From assembly GCA_964034945.1 (NCBI GenBank), contig OZ035963.1, positions 44,353,090-44,417,089 on the forward strand: a stretch of DNA of 64,000 nucleotides. The letters run 5' to 3'. Each line of letters opens with the position of its first letter. The stretch's first letter is position 1. A program made the translations under genes and the position numbers. Origin of the DNA: Chrysopilus asiliformis. Taxonomy: Eukaryota > Arthropoda > Insecta > Diptera > Rhagionidae. Of this stretch, positions 51,165 to 62,924 are shown in pieces. Below the pieces are notes generated by a model. It had not been told where the DNA came from. It worked only from the letters and a program-made list of their open reading frames with translations, and ran no database searches.

Positions 51165-51463
51165 CTAATCATCAAACAATAGTTCCTCAATTAAATCTTC
51201 ACGATCCTTCTTCTCGCGTCTATCACTTCGCTTCAGGATTGCTGCCTTTTTTGAAGTTGACGTTGATGGCAGATTTTCCGTTGGAATGGCATCCAGTTTC
51301 AATTTTCTTGAGTTCCTTTCAGTAGCTCGTGCTGCAAATTCCGTATATATACTGATCTCTGGTCTTTTGGAAACCTGAAAAGTCTCACTTCACTAATTTC
51401 CGCGGTTTTTTTTCGACGCTTATTATTGTCCGTTTCACAACCAAAAACCGAGAAAATAGCCAT
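51165..51463 (-). pseudogene. THAP-domain protein remnant
   Basis: From ATG at 51463: MAIFSVFGCETDNNKRRKKT, then VRLFRFPKDQRS, the Cys and FRFPK parts of a THAP finger. After a deletion and frame change, RKLKLDAIPTENLPSTSTSK follows, matching the AVPTIF-type box and linker that end a THAP domain. A basic-acidic tail (KRSDRREKKDREDLIEELLFDD) runs to a stop. The middle of the finger (Trp, CxxH) is lost. Whether it was a P-type transposase or a host THAP gene cannot be told. Confidence 0.65.
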
Positions 51464-51773
51464 CTCGTTTATTTTTTCAATAATGTTGAGTTTTAATGCA
51501 ATAATATTAAAAAACACCGACTTTCATACGCACAACGCAAATTTTCTATACAAAATGCGCACTAGAATACCATTTTGGAAACTCGGAGTATATTACCTTA
51601 GTTTGTAAGTACCATGCGTACAATCCAGCATGAAACGGGTAGCATGAAGAATCGATGGATAAAAGGGTAATTTGAGCTTCGAAGTTACCCTTGGTGCACA
51701 TGGCGTTATAAGGCTGGTCTAAACCAAAGCATCTAGCTGTGCGCTTTTTCCAACCTTTTTCTGTAATTAATGC

Positions 51774-52571
51774 CTGGAGCCCAATGAACGCAATGCGAAC
51801 GCAGAAACTGTCACTTACAAGTTTGTTCCATAGAAATCATTTGAAGTGACGCCGTGTCTCCACTTGGGATTTTTCATCGCAGAGATTTTTGATTGACCAA
51901 TCACAGCTCGAGTTGACGGCGATAAAAATTCCCAGAGATAAATTTCATTAAATCTTGCAATTGCAAAATTTCATGGAATTTCCCGTTTCAAGATGGCGGA
52001 ATCTAAATTCTCCCGACAAGTAGTTGCTAAAATAACTAATTTTTACAAACAATACGATACAAAAGGCTTTGGAAGAGAATATATAACATTAAGACGTTTT
52101 TCTTTTCGCCTGCTTTTCTTTGCTTTTAATATTTTCCAATAACTGTGACCAGTGGTTTTAACTTCAAAGGCATGTGAAGAAATGAAATTCCATGAAATAT
52201 CTCTGCCCAGCATTGAAATAAATCTCATTCCAGTGAGATATTTCTCGGGATAAAATATCGTTAATGGAGACCTAGGGTGAGCACAAAAATGCAGTGAACG
52301 CAACTACACCGCAAAAGTTTGCAAGCTTCTAACTTTGCCGCAGCAATTTTGCGTTAACAGTTCATAAAGTGAGGTTGGGGAAATGTCGCTCGAGGAAAAA
52401 TTGATAGCCTTAGTGCAATAACATACAAATAACAAAGATAAGAGCCAACAAAGCAAATTATTCCTTTAATATTATCCATGGGCTCTGCCGCTGAAATGTT
52501 GCGCTGCGTGACAGTTCACAGCGTTACAGTTGCGTTCGCGTTGCGTTCGCGTTGTGTTCATTGGGCTCCAG
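51774..52571. mobile_element. TIR element with CTGGAGCCCAATGAAC ends
   Basis: CTGGAGCCCAATGAACGCAA and the inverted partner at 52550-52571, continuing GCGAACGCA. No target duplication seen. It holds the Harbinger-like MITE at 51851. Confidence 0.65.
51851..52274. mobile_element. PIF/Harbinger-like MITE, relative of 12796-13239
   Basis: Shares GATTTTTCATCGCAGAGATT, CAAGATGGCGGAATCTAAAT and TATATAACATTAAGACG with the other copy. Ends are less clear (CCGTGTCTCCA and CCTAGGTCTCCA). A minus-strand ORF here is incidental. Confidence 0.6.
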
Positions 52572-52921
52572 AGGTAACGCGAAAGATTAATTCTCTGAAA
52601 ACTAAAATTAAGAAGCTTTTGTTATAGCTTTACTTAAAGGCCACAATATATCGTAAAAGCCTCGATTTATTTACTTCTATGCACTGAAATGCAGAGAAAT
52701 GATGAACGTCAAATTAATAAGATTCAATGATTTATAAATTGTGTCAGTTTTAGTTTGTATGGCAACTGAATAAACAACATTTTTGCTTGCATACGACGAG
52801 CAAACACAAAATTGAAGCTTATGCTGGTGAAATGCGGTGCAAGATTGTATCAACTAGGGCAACCCGATACGAAATATCCTAGTCCTAGTTTCCGAGCGTG
52901 CATCACAATTTGAACACTGCT

Positions 52922-53170
52922 CAAACTTTTTTGCGAATACTCAAAAACGGTGCGTCTTGTCAAAAAAGTGAAAGAAAAAAAGTTATTCAGGATATGATTC
53001 TACATAAAACTCCCATACATGAAAATCCGATTGGAACAAATTTTAAAAATCTTATTGGAAAGTTTGAGTTCAAAGTGGAATTTTAATACAACCGTTCGCC
53101 GTTCACTTAAATCACCATACGGGTTTTCAATAATTGCCAGATGCACAATTATAGCGTTTGGGTTGTTTTT
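52922..53170 (-). repeat. ACCCGTATGGTGA-family repeat, truncated
   Basis: Minus strand; from the CACCATACGGGTTTTCAATA end to ACTCAAAAACGGTGCG. Confidence 0.8.
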
Positions 53171-54068
53171 GTCTAAATCAGATTGATCGTGACCAAGCCT
53201 TAAAGATGTAATGAAATTGAACTGTTAAAATGTTTTAAACTTGTTTCAGTACACGGAAAAAAATCCACATAGTAATCGTTCCTATAAAATGGTGGAAAGC
53301 GATTATAGGAGTCATTGCACCATTTTGTAGGAAAGGCTCCAATAAATGTTGGAACTAGTCCTACTTTTCGTGGAATCATTACTATGTAAATAGGGCTGAG
53401 GGATGAATGGACACATTCCAACAAAAGTAGCACTCGTCCCTAGTTTGCATTGGAGACGTTGTTAATCTGAGGTGGAATCATTACTATATTATGGAATGGA
53501 ATCATTCCCACTGTTTTTAGAAATGACTCCAATATTATGTAGGGCTCAGTCCTACAAAAAAAATGGAATGAATCCTAAGTTTTGGTGGACTCATTCGTAT
53601 GCAAATAGGATTCAGCGAATATGATAATTCAAGTCGAATTTTTTCTTCGATTATAATTCACACGTGGTTTGCGAACTCGGAGTATATATAGCTTGGACCT
53701 GCCTAGTGTCACAATCTGACACTTGTGTCCAGTGTTGCACTTTTAGTACAATCGTAATAGATTTAGTACATTTCAAGCTCTAAAAATACCTATTACTTAC
53801 GTATGCCATTTATAGCCAAATCTAGTACATTTGGACCCAAACTCAAAATGTATGGATTCTTTCATTATAAACAAATTTTAATTTTGATTTGTGATTTTAA
53901 AAGAGAATCTACCTCTCTCTTTTAGAATCTAGTATCCTTTTTCGTGAATCTAGTTTATTGTACTCATCATAAAATGCCATACGTATATAGCCTATTTGCT
54001 TGTCCCATCCCTGTTGACATCTTTTACCAGTTGTTCGTTATTCGTTTGCGTTAAAATTGCTTTTCAGA

Positions 54069-54769
54069 ATGGCATTGTACAGGTAAATTTTGTTTGGTTA
54101 TGATGTAAGTCCAAAAAACCTAAAAGACATCTCTTAACCCTTTCACTCGGCATTTATTTCTAATAGCAAAAAAAATATGTTGTTGCTTTTTTCAATAATA
54201 ATATATAAAAATATATATTATTATTTAAAAAAAACAACAAAATTTTTTTTTCGCTTTTTTCAATAATAATATATAGCAACAAAATATATTTCAAAATTTA
54301 AAAAATTTAAATATCTTTTTAGAAGTCTCTTTTTGATTATGTACTCATTTGTGTACATAAATTGTCAATAATTGTCCCTCTCCCTTCTAATTCTCTTAGA
54401 AATACGAGTTAAATATGATGTACACAATTGTGTACGCGCCGAGTGAAAGGGTTAAGGCATTTTAAAAGTGTCAAGCCTAACGGAAGCGATGAGCTGCCAC
54501 TAGAGCCACTGCCCCCAAAGTCCCCCACGGATCAAGAAAACGAGATCCCGTGGTAAGTCAAACCCAAAATTTTTCTTAAAAGTTTGCAAGTTATGCCGCT
54601 TTTTCTTTCTTTCTTCAGTCTGACGAAAGAAAACAAAAAGTGTTACGTCCAAAAATTCCGCAAAGAATGGTTGCAACAGTTTTCTTGGGTAAAGGATAGG
54701 GCTGAATCAGCCTATTGCAAAGTGTGCTCAACAATTATTACTGGTGGATTAACAATCTATTACATTTAG
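54069..54769 (+). pseudogene. hAT transposase start with BED zinc finger, two introns
   Basis: Possible exon 1 is 54069-54082 (ATG, donor GTAAAT). Exon 2 is 54469-54552, encoding a Pro-rich, acidic linker and ending at donor GTAAGT. Exon 3 begins at 54619 after TTCTTTCTTCAG and reads KFRKEWLQQFSWVKDRAESA then YCKVCS, a BED finger (Trp, CxxC) as found at the N-terminus of hAT transposases. All three joins keep one frame. The reading stops at 54769 and the dimerisation and catalytic regions are gone. The TTAA element 54138-54451 sits inside intron 1. Confidence 0.6.
54138..54451. mobile_element. piggyBac-like MITE, 314 bp
   Basis: TTAA flanks both (54134-54137 and 54452-54455); the ends are CCCTTTCACTCGGC in inverted orientation. 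The interior has AATAATAATATATAAAAATA-type palindromes and TTGTGTACAT/ATGTACACAATTG. Confidence 0.85.
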
Positions 54770-54963
54770 TACATTTTAGACAGGCAATTTATTACTTTTC
54801 AAAAAAATGAAAGTGCAACACTGCTTGTGTCGGAGAAATTTTTTAATTACGGGGCGTTTTTTTTGCTCGAGCTATTTCATATCTCGAATATTTTGAGGCC
54901 CCGAACTTCTCTATCTCGAATTTTCGATAACTCGAATTTTTGTTTGTCCCCTTTAGATTGGAC

Positions 54964-56157
54964 CAGTGATGCTATATCGAGGGGAATTCCCCTTTTTGCG
55001 GGGAATTTGACTATAAAAATTGTTAATAGGGGAAAAGGGGAAAACGCTTCAAAACGAGGGGAAACGATTTACAACGAGGGGAAAATCTTCGCCTTTCAAC
55101 TAAATCCAAAATACTTTTAAAAAATTACGGAAAAGTAGAAGTACAAATAATTAAAAACATTTACAATCCAATTCCAAGCTTAGGCAAACGTAAAGAGTGA
55201 AGGAAATGCCCTTATTTATGCATTTGTCACTTTATATGTAATGATCTTATTGCAATTGTAAAGTACACACAAATCTTTTAAAAGAAAGCACTTTAAAAGG
55301 ACTTTGGAATGGTCGTTTAACCGATTTTTCAGTGTACTTTTTAACCGCTTTGAAAAAAGCACATTAAAAAGTACCATTTCTCATGTTATTCAAAGTAATT
55401 ACTTTAAACTACTTTGATGGAAAGTAGTTTCCATGAAAGTTCATTGACGAATATTTTTTGTTCGTTTTTCGGATTTCTTAAATATATTTTCAATAGAAAT
55501 ATTTTAAATTGCGAATCAGCAGAAGTGATTTGTTTAAATTATGTAAAAATCAATTAAATCGATAATTTCTTGGTCATCTTTAAAATTTGGCTTAATGTAC
55601 TAATTTCGAATAATATTCACAAGAAGAATGCATGGACTTTGCCACTGGTCCGGAGTACAAAATCGAGTTCCGGTCGCGACTTAATTTCGTTTTTTCCATT
55701 TTTTGATATTTTTTTAATTCAAAATATGGAAATAATTTTTACCGAATTTAAGGAGGACGGGATCATTTTAAGCTCAAAAGCAAAGGAACTACCTTGATTT
55801 ATACATTTGTGACTTGCTTTGATTATTATCCGATTGTGAATCCCGGCTTCTTTTCATATCTTATTTGACGTTTGGTTGGAGACCCGTGACGTTGTTATCG
55901 GGAATACAATTACCGAGTATTTTGTTAAAGCTTTCCAAAATATAAAATTATTTCCTAATTTGTGCTTTTTTCTCTTAAAAGACTTTAACATGAGTCCAGA
56001 GGACAATAATTTTTGGTTTTAATAAATGAATTCTTTATTTAAAATTCGTTGTTTTTATAGGGGAAAAACGAGGGGAATTTCGTCATTGAAAAAGGGGAAA
56101 AAGGGGGATTTCGTCATTTGGAAAGGGGAATTTCACTAAAGGTACATAGCATCACTG
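54964..56157. mobile_element. hAT element, non-coding
   Basis: The ends are CAGTGATGCTAT in inverted orientation; GATTGGAC flanks both (54956-54963 and 56158-56165). The left end region has repeated AGGGGAAAA motifs that recur at the right end. No transposase frame. Confidence 0.88.
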
Positions 56158-56609
56158 GATTGGACAGGATCCAATAAAAAAAAGTCTCCAGTCCTATGCA
56201 GATAGGACTTGGTGCTATAATTATAGGAACGTGTCCTATTTCAAATTAGAATGTCGCGAATATATATAGGAGAGAATCCAATAATCAATGGAGATAATAC
56301 AACATTTTATAGGATTGAGTCCTTTACAAAAGGGAATGTCGCCATCTTTTTGTCGTAACCAGTCTAACATATATAGTAATCTCTCCCATTAACACGTTGG
56401 AGTCTTTGCCATAATTTTGGGAATGGTTACACCAAAAAAAAAAAGAATACGACCACTTTTTTGTTGGAATGTGTCCTAAAAAATGTGGGAGCTGTTACAC
56501 CTTTTTTATAGGAATGATTCCCATATTTGGCCACTATGCCGTTTTTTCCCATCTATGGTGGACTGGAGCATGCGATTTTGGTGAAATGGTTCCTATATTT
56601 TTTCCATGT

Positions 56610-58320
56610 ATGACACTAAAAGCATTTTAGTTTTAACGGTGTAAGAAATAAGAATATAATTTGTTTACTGATTGAACCATTAGTCATCCGGCCAAGCCTT
56701 TCTGAATCGGTTAAGTTGTATCACTTCTCAACTGAAAAAAAACATCCAAAATTTGAGAAATCAATTATATGTCTAATCTAGAAACTGAAACGCTGCTGCC
56801 TGTGATTAGACCAAAAAAAGTACTTTTACTCTTGAACTCTTTTTTAATGATTAAACTGGCACGAATTCCATTTCAATTATTCGATGGTACAAATTTATGA
56901 TCTTAAATTAGCATGACTTAAGTTCAAGACTCGATCCAATCCCTCACACCAAATCCGATTCTTAGTTTCAGTCTAAGTCAAAGCCGCCTTCCAATCCGAT
57001 CAAAATTGGAGAAGTTTGCTTCGCTTGCCTTATGACGAGGACAATATTTCTGATCATTCTACGGTTGTTATACAGTTCATTCTAAGAAACAGTTTTCAGA
57101 GACGCGAGAAATTTAAAGACAAGTGAACGTCTTAAAGACCTCTAAACCTAGAATCCAGAATCTACGACGTAATAAATCCGTTGGATGGACAAATGATGTC
57201 ATGGATCAGAATACACCACTCGGTCGATTAATTTTGTTATTAATAGGAGTTTCTTGTATGCCTTGCCAACTCATAGTAGTTGTATAATCGTGATCTTGAG
57301 GCTGTCTTTTTGTTACTCCCATTGGTATTAATCTGTTTACACGGATCGCTCACTTACTCACCGCGATTACTAACTAGCAGAATTTGTATTTCTGATTTGC
57401 CGTGCTGAATCGAGGGTATGAATCGCTCTACGATTATGTTTTTTTATACTCCTTCTGTTATTGAACAATTGAGTAATGATGCACAGTGGGTAAATGGTAA
57501 AGAATTTAAAAAAAAAATTATATATCGCACAACTAGATCAAAACAACGTTAACTCAAAAATTTAAATTCTTTAGTTAATTATACATGTCAATACCAAATC
57601 TAATACCTAATCTAATACTTAAGATCTTTCTTTTAGGTGCATTTCAATTGTGCAATTAAGTAAACAGTAAACTCCTTTTAGGTACAACGGTACGACAAAC
57701 CGTTTTTTGTCATACCTGAAAGGATTTTTTTTTGAGTTGACGGTTCTGACAATTGTATACTCAAGAAAAATGTATAAAACTTTTTTTATTTGGTTGATTT
57801 TTATCTATATAAACGTTTTTAATATTGACCAATAATATGTGGATATTGGGCCTGATAAAATGATTTTTATCCATTTATTCTTTGAAAAATAATAGTGTCA
57901 GGAATACAGTATTTATATTTCTTTATAACTTTAAATTACAATAGTATTTTATTGCGCTTTTGTAGATTCCACACGGAATTAAAACGAAAAAAGCTATAAT
58001 CTGCCCGATTGATTTAAATATTTTGATACTTTATAATCTAAAAAGGATGGTCAGAAATAAAGAAGAAAAATGTCTTGGAAATTATATGTTTCCGTGGACC
58101 AGTCTATTCTAACTATTTGACATGTGGTAGAAAAATTCCCTCGTGCCTTGATTTTGAAAATCGCGATACAAATTATGGAATCTAAGCTTCGCATTATATG
58201 AGGGTCACTGTTTAAGCGCTATAGAAAACCGAATGCGTTGCTTTGTTGCAAATGAATTCAGGCATTTTCCAATCCTATCAAAGCGTTTTAAATATTTACA
58301 TAAACATATAATGTAAGAAC
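56610..58320. other. No gene or repeat recognised
   Basis: The longest stretch with no assignable feature. No long ORF, no TIR that I could see; possibly unique host sequence. Confidence 0.45.
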
Positions 58321-58324
58321 AACT

Positions 58325-58950
58325 AAGGTTAGGTTAGGTTAAGAAAACCACGCGCGCCCAGGCGTGAGCACAGCGCTACACTCGGAGGCCTACAGGCCCA
58401 TTGTGATGTCTTCAGTACTCATAAGACCTTTCATCAAACTAGCTGATCCTATTTGAACTAGCCCGACTTGTTGACGAAGCTCAGCATATCCTCGAGTGGG
58501 TGGTTGCTAATCTCCATCAGGCTACTATAAAATCTGGCCCCAAGGGTCCCATATCGGCGTGCTTGTAGGGCTCCTTCTCGTCACCACAACTGCGACAAAA
58601 ATCATTTGCGGCCGCGCCCCACCTTCTGGCCATAGCGCCAAGGGGACAGTGCTCCGTGATTAAGCCTGTGACTAGCCTTACGGAGGTCCTGCTCAGTCTA
58701 AGAAGGGTGTCGGTTCTGTTCCTATTAAATCTAGGCCAGAGCGACCTCGTGATTACACAATCGCTCCTTGTTTGCCAACGGATATTTATGTTGTTCGCCC
58801 CTTTCCTATCAATTATACTTTTTGCGCATTCGATCGGCATTTCAACCGAGCGGTCCGCACTCTCCGTACCCATTTCGGTCCCTAAAGAACAACTAAAGGG
58901 AAATAAAAAAACATTTGAAGAAGAAAAACGTCTTAATTTGTTTGGCTGTT
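58325..58950 (-). pseudogene. LINE 3' end (RNase H / Cys-rich C-terminus)
   Basis: Minus strand: VITRSLWPRFNRNRTDTLL, then LSRTSVRLVTGLITEHCPLG and NDFCRSCGDEKE. This is the C-terminal part of jockey/R1/I-type LINE ORF2 proteins (…GHCxLxxHxxR…CRxCxxExET…HLLCxCP). The HLLCxCP part is deleted and the rest is shifted. A GC-richer 3' region follows, and the plus strand reads GGTTAGGTTAGGTTAAG at the end (58327-58343), a short tail. Clade uncertain. Confidence 0.7.
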
Positions 58951-58959
58951 TTTAAAAAC

Positions 58960-60253
58960 CGCGCAATGCGGAAACCCAACGCTTTTGGTGTGTCATAGCC
59001 CGAAGTGTATATATTGTAACATAACATTATGTAGCAGCTCTTTGCTCCGATCTTTTTGAGGTCAATAAAGATAGAAATGATGTTTTCAAATAAACGCAGA
59101 AAACATATTGAAGGCATTTTACCCTACTGTGCGACTAAAAACGCTAAGATGGTTTTCGCAATGTTATATGGCGTGATAAACATCGATTTTTTAAACGCCA
59201 AGCCAAGCCCATTTCTTGCAAGCTAAACTTAATGAGGCATATTCAAAACCAAAAGAGATTCATGATCTGCGACGTCACAACTATGATGATGGCAGTATTG
59301 GAATGATGTCATAGCCCGCGATAAGTCCAACGACTCATAATGCATTCGCACGAGGTGTTCACAATAAAAGCTAAGCACTATTTTTTAACATTCAATAGGT
59401 ATTTCTTCAGCTGGTTTTGATTTTTTTATTTTGTTTTAGGTGTTTTTCGTTATTTAATTATGAATTATTCATCGTATCGACGATTCGCTTGATACTCGTA
59501 ATTGGAGTCTATAAAACTTCTGGAAGAACAACAAAGTAAGCTTAACGGCAACAATTCAATATATTTTTTGTTGCTTTTTTAAAAGCTGAAGCTTCTTTAA
59601 AATTCTCTCTGACTATTTTCAATGGAACGTCGCCGAGTAGGATTTTTCGGGACAAATCAAGGTTATTCACTGATTAATACAAATCATAGAATAAAAATGA
59701 TTTCTACTCTCACAATCAGACTGTAAGTTGAAAAAATGTAAAACTAATAATAGTGGTATTGAAATAAATTTTAAATTGTGTTGAAGATGCTAATCGCCTA
59801 CGGTTATTCTGTCGCTATAAATAAACACTTTAACGAAATTTGCATTTTCTTGTCTAATGATTTGATTTGTATTCAGTGCTATAAAATATTACTTTCCTCT
59901 TCTATGTAGAGAAAGTATTGTATTAATGACTGAGGCCGACCCGAGAATGGGCGCAGATAGAAAATTTCTGATCAGTACGAAATCCGTTTCAGGCAAAATT
60001 ATGAGGATTTGTCTGTCCGTTGTACGTATCTTAAATAATTCAAGAATGCGCCGTTGACCTAAAGTGTGTGTACGATCACAAAATTAACTTTATTTAGAGT
60101 AGTTTTTATAAACATTTAAAAAAAATTATTTGCTTAATTGTATGTGCAAATTTCTGGACTTTTGTCTTGACATTCGCCATTAAGCTTTGCACAACAGCTT
60201 CAGTCACAGAATCAACCGCCTGTGTCCACTTCCGCTTAAACTCCTGTTCATTT
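58960..60253. other. No gene recognised
   Basis: AT-rich sequence, no supported ORF or TIR. Confidence 0.45.
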
Positions 60254-60969
60254 TTATACCCGTATGGTGAAACCAAAGGGTATACTAACTTTGCCTTACC
60301 GTTTGTAACGCCAAGATCCCGTCATCACACACAAAAATGTATTACACCAGTGTGTTTAGAATGATAAAAATAATTAATTTTTGCATGTCCGTCCGTCCGT
60401 CTGTCTGTCCGTCTGTCTGTCCGTCTGTCTGTCTGTCCGTCTGTCTGTCCGTCTGTCTGTCCGTCTGTCTGTCCGTCTGTCTGTCCGTCTGTCTGTCCGT
60501 CTGTCTGTCTGTCCGTCTGTCTGTCCGTCTGTCTGTCCGTCTGTCTGTCCGTCTGTCTGTCCGTCTGTCTGTCCGTCTGTCTGTCCGTCTGTGGCGCGGA
60601 TTGCGGGCACACGGATTGAGTTAGAGACTTGAAATTTTGCACAGATCCGTTTTTCGTAAAATGTGAGGCCAAGTTCGTTAATGGGCAAAAATGGACCATT
60701 AGGGGGGGTACCCCCCATACGAACGAAAACGTTTTTTGCAAATATCTCAAAAACGGCGCTTCTTATCAAAAAAGTCCAAGAACAAAAGTTATTTAGGATA
60801 TGATTTTACATAAAACTCCCATACATAAAAATCCGATTGGAATAATTTTAAAAAATCTTATTGGGATTTTTGACTTCAAAGTGGAATTTTGATACGCCGC
60901 GCCGTTCAATTAAATCACCATACGGGTTTTCAATAATTGCCAGATTGGCAATTATAGCTTTTGTTATGT
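60254..60969 (-). repeat. ACCCGTATGGTGA-family repeat with expanded microsatellite
   Basis: Full-length copy on the minus strand, from TATACCCGTATGGTGAAACC to CATACGGGTTTTCAATAATT and ACAAAAGC. Its microsatellite (60387-60592) is the longest in the family here. Confidence 0.9.
60387..60592. repeat. (GTCCGTCTGTCT)n microsatellite, 206 bp
   Basis: Mostly a 12-mer of GTCC, GTCT and GTCT tetramers, with a few extra GTCT units. The overlapping ORFs of Ser/Cys/Val or Asp/Thr/Gln are artefacts. Confidence 0.97.
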
Positions 60970-61250
60970 TTTACAGTGCCCTTAGTTTTTAACAATTTCC
61001 TTTTTACTATTGCACAAAAAGTCTCAATAGGTCTGAGTTGCGGGTAGTTTGGTGGATTGACCTCTTTTGTCATTATAGACACACTATTTTTCTTATACGA
61101 ATCCTTGGCTAAGCCGCCGTAGTGAGGTGTGGCTAAATCGGGCCAAAAGGGTACTGAACCATTGTGTAATTTAAGGAAAGGCAATAAAAACTTTTGTAAA
61201 CAGTTTCCAACATAAATTTGTTGATTAACATTTCGTCGCCTAAAAGTGAA
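60970..61250 (-). pseudogene. Tc1/IS630-like transposase C-terminal remnant
   Basis: Minus strand: NVNQQIYVGNCLQKFLLPFL, PFWPDLATPHYGG (second catalytic Asp) and NPPNYPQLRPIETFCAIVKR (third catalytic Glu in RPIE). This is the DDE_3-type catalytic end. The 3' side is cut by the dispersed repeat at 60969; the 5' side by a foldback at 61226. The first catalytic Asp is not seen. Confidence 0.7.
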
Positions 61251-61489
61251 ATTGTGCTAAGTCCATTATACCAAATTTGACAGAAGAGCAATAAAAACCC
61301 TTGTTAAATCATTTTAATTTTCATTTAAAGAAAACAGAGTCTCATTTAAAGAAAACTGAGCCCAATTTTCCTTATTTAAAGAAAACTCAGTGTTATTGAA
61401 AGAGAATTAAAACGATTTAACAAGGTTTTTATTGCTCTTCTGGAAAATTATACCAAATGGACTTAGCACAATTTCACTTTTAGCCGACG
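61226..61489. repeat. Inverted repeat with about 95-bp arms
   Basis: CGTCGCCTAAAAGTGAAATT…CCATTATACCAAATT, then CAGAAGAGCAATAAAAACC, are each repeated as complements on the right. A short break in pairing around TTATACCAAAT suggests two nested inverted repeats. Several CATTTAAAGAAAAC direct repeats lie in the centre. Confidence 0.85.
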
Positions 61490-61961
61490 ATTTGCAAAAG
61501 TTACGAACATTTGTTTCCAACCAAATTTTTTCGTGCACAAACTTTAACAACTTGAATTTTTTTTTGTAAAAATGTTTTACGAAAATCGTAGTTACTTTTC
61601 TCATCAAGTAATGGTAACTATAACGGGTAGCTCCCACACATTTTTCTTTTGAAAAAATACAGTTTTATATTTCTCGAAACCTATTTGCTTTTGGGAAAAA
61701 TGAATATAACCAAATCTATAGGACATAATTTTTTTTATATTTTTTCCTTTAACGGTTTATACTGTAACGGTTCTATACATATCTCAAAAAAAAGTTTTTT
61801 GAAAATTTCTCGGAAATTATGCGCTTTTATGAAAAATTGTGTATAACCGAATTTAAAGGAAATAAAATTTTCTGCATTTAGCGGTTTTTACGTATCTTTA
61901 ACGGTTATCAAGTTATTTGAAAAAATATTATTTTTAACATATTTCTTCCGGAACTATGAAG
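61490..61961. other. No gene recognised
   Basis: AT-rich; a 77-codon minus-strand open frame (61407-61637) partly overlaps the inverted repeat and has no recognisable domain. Confidence 0.45.
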
Positions 61962-62306
61962 TAGGGGAGACTGGGGTGTTCTGGACCGCATTTTCATTTT
62001 GGCTAAAAACTCACAAAAAAAACATTTTCTGAAAATTTCAAAGCTTGAATTTGTAGTACGAGAAATAACCTCTCTTTGGGTCGCAGCAGTTTGGTCAAAT
62101 TGTATTAAATTATACAAGTTATATCAGTTGGCGCAAAAATGGCGTTTTTGCGATTTTGAAAAATCTCGGGGTATTGTGGACCACTCGATTAAAAATGGAA
62201 AAATCGATTAAAAATGGAAAAATGTGATAGACAAACTTTTTTTTATGATTCATATATTTATTATATAACAGACAAAGTGAAATGAAGTGAAAAATTGCAA
62301 TGAAAA

Positions 62307-62815
62307 TCAGTCCGAAACGCAATGTTCGTAAGTCCAGTAACTTGCAGTCATTCCGGCGCATCCCAATTGAACAGCTCGATCGCACACGTTGCAATTTATG
62401 ATATTTCGGCGGTTCATTTTTTTTGGCATATTTTTCTTACAAATTATGCAAAAATCCACGATTTGCCACGATCTTTTTGCTTTTTCGATAATGGTTTACC
62501 GCCTTTCTTCTCCAATCTCTTTCGCTTCTTATCAGCCTTCTCACAAAGCTCATTTACAACCTCTGGCGATGTCAAAACGGCCGATTTCATCATTACATTC
62601 AATAAATTATTCATTACATCCACATCAGCAGTAGCAACGTCGATTTTCGCCTTATCAAAACTCGCGATATAGCGCATCAAATTGGTTTTTGGAATTTTGA
62701 ACGCCGTTGAAACTTGCCGGAGTGAGCTCTTGTGAGTTTTCACCTGCTTCATCGCCTCCAAAATATTGTCGAAATCAATTGATTTCTCCTTTTTAGCATA
62801 ACGCGGTATTGTGGC
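62307..62815 (-). pseudogene. pogo-like transposase: psq-type HTH joined to C-terminal PHD-like finger
   Basis: After an acceptor-like TTTTTCAG, the minus strand reads PRYAKKEKS, then ILEAMKQVKTHKSSLRQVST and FKIPKTNLMRYIASF, a pipsqueak-type HTH as at the start of pogo transposases. After an acidic/basic linker and one frame break near 62443 come ICKKN, CNVCDRAVQLGCAGMTASYW and YEHCVSD, a PHD-like Cys pattern (one Cys replaced by Tyr). The DDE catalytic core is entirely missing, so N- and C-termini are brought together. The expected start Met reads ATA. Confidence 0.6.
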
Positions 62816-62924
62816 TGAAAAAGGTAAGTAAATGTAACCGAAATTCTCTACAGAAGAGAACCTAACCTAAACATTGTATACTTGCATTTGAAAAATTATT
62901 ATCGTACCAAAAAAATATTAGAAA

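Larger units (their letters stand above)
53730..54823 (+). mobile_element. hAT element with transposase remnant
   Basis: The ends are CAGTGTTGCACTTT in inverted orientation; CTTGTGTC flanks both (53722-53729 and 54824-54831). It contains the start of a hAT transposase (54069-54769) and a nested TTAA element. Confidence 0.9.
53251..56609. mobile_element. CACGGAAAAA-type element with minisatellite interior, carrying two hATs
   Basis: ACACGGAAAAAAATCC at the left and, inverted, ACATGGAAAAAATATAGGAA at the right. The interior repeats GGAATCATTACTAT, GGACTTAGTCCTA-like and TCCTATAAAAT motifs in both orientations. It is interrupted at 53730-54823 and 54964-56157. Same class of ends as 5370-6630. 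Unclassified. Confidence 0.6.

Noticed and set aside
58327..58343. GGTTAGGTTAGGTTAAG as insect telomere repeat
   Set aside because: Only about three TTAGG units at the tail of a LINE; too short for a telomeric tract.
60325..60769. Open frames of 131 and 141 codons over the dispersed repeat
   Set aside because: They read the microsatellite and its flanks; parallel frames in other copies of the family are shorter and not conserved as protein.
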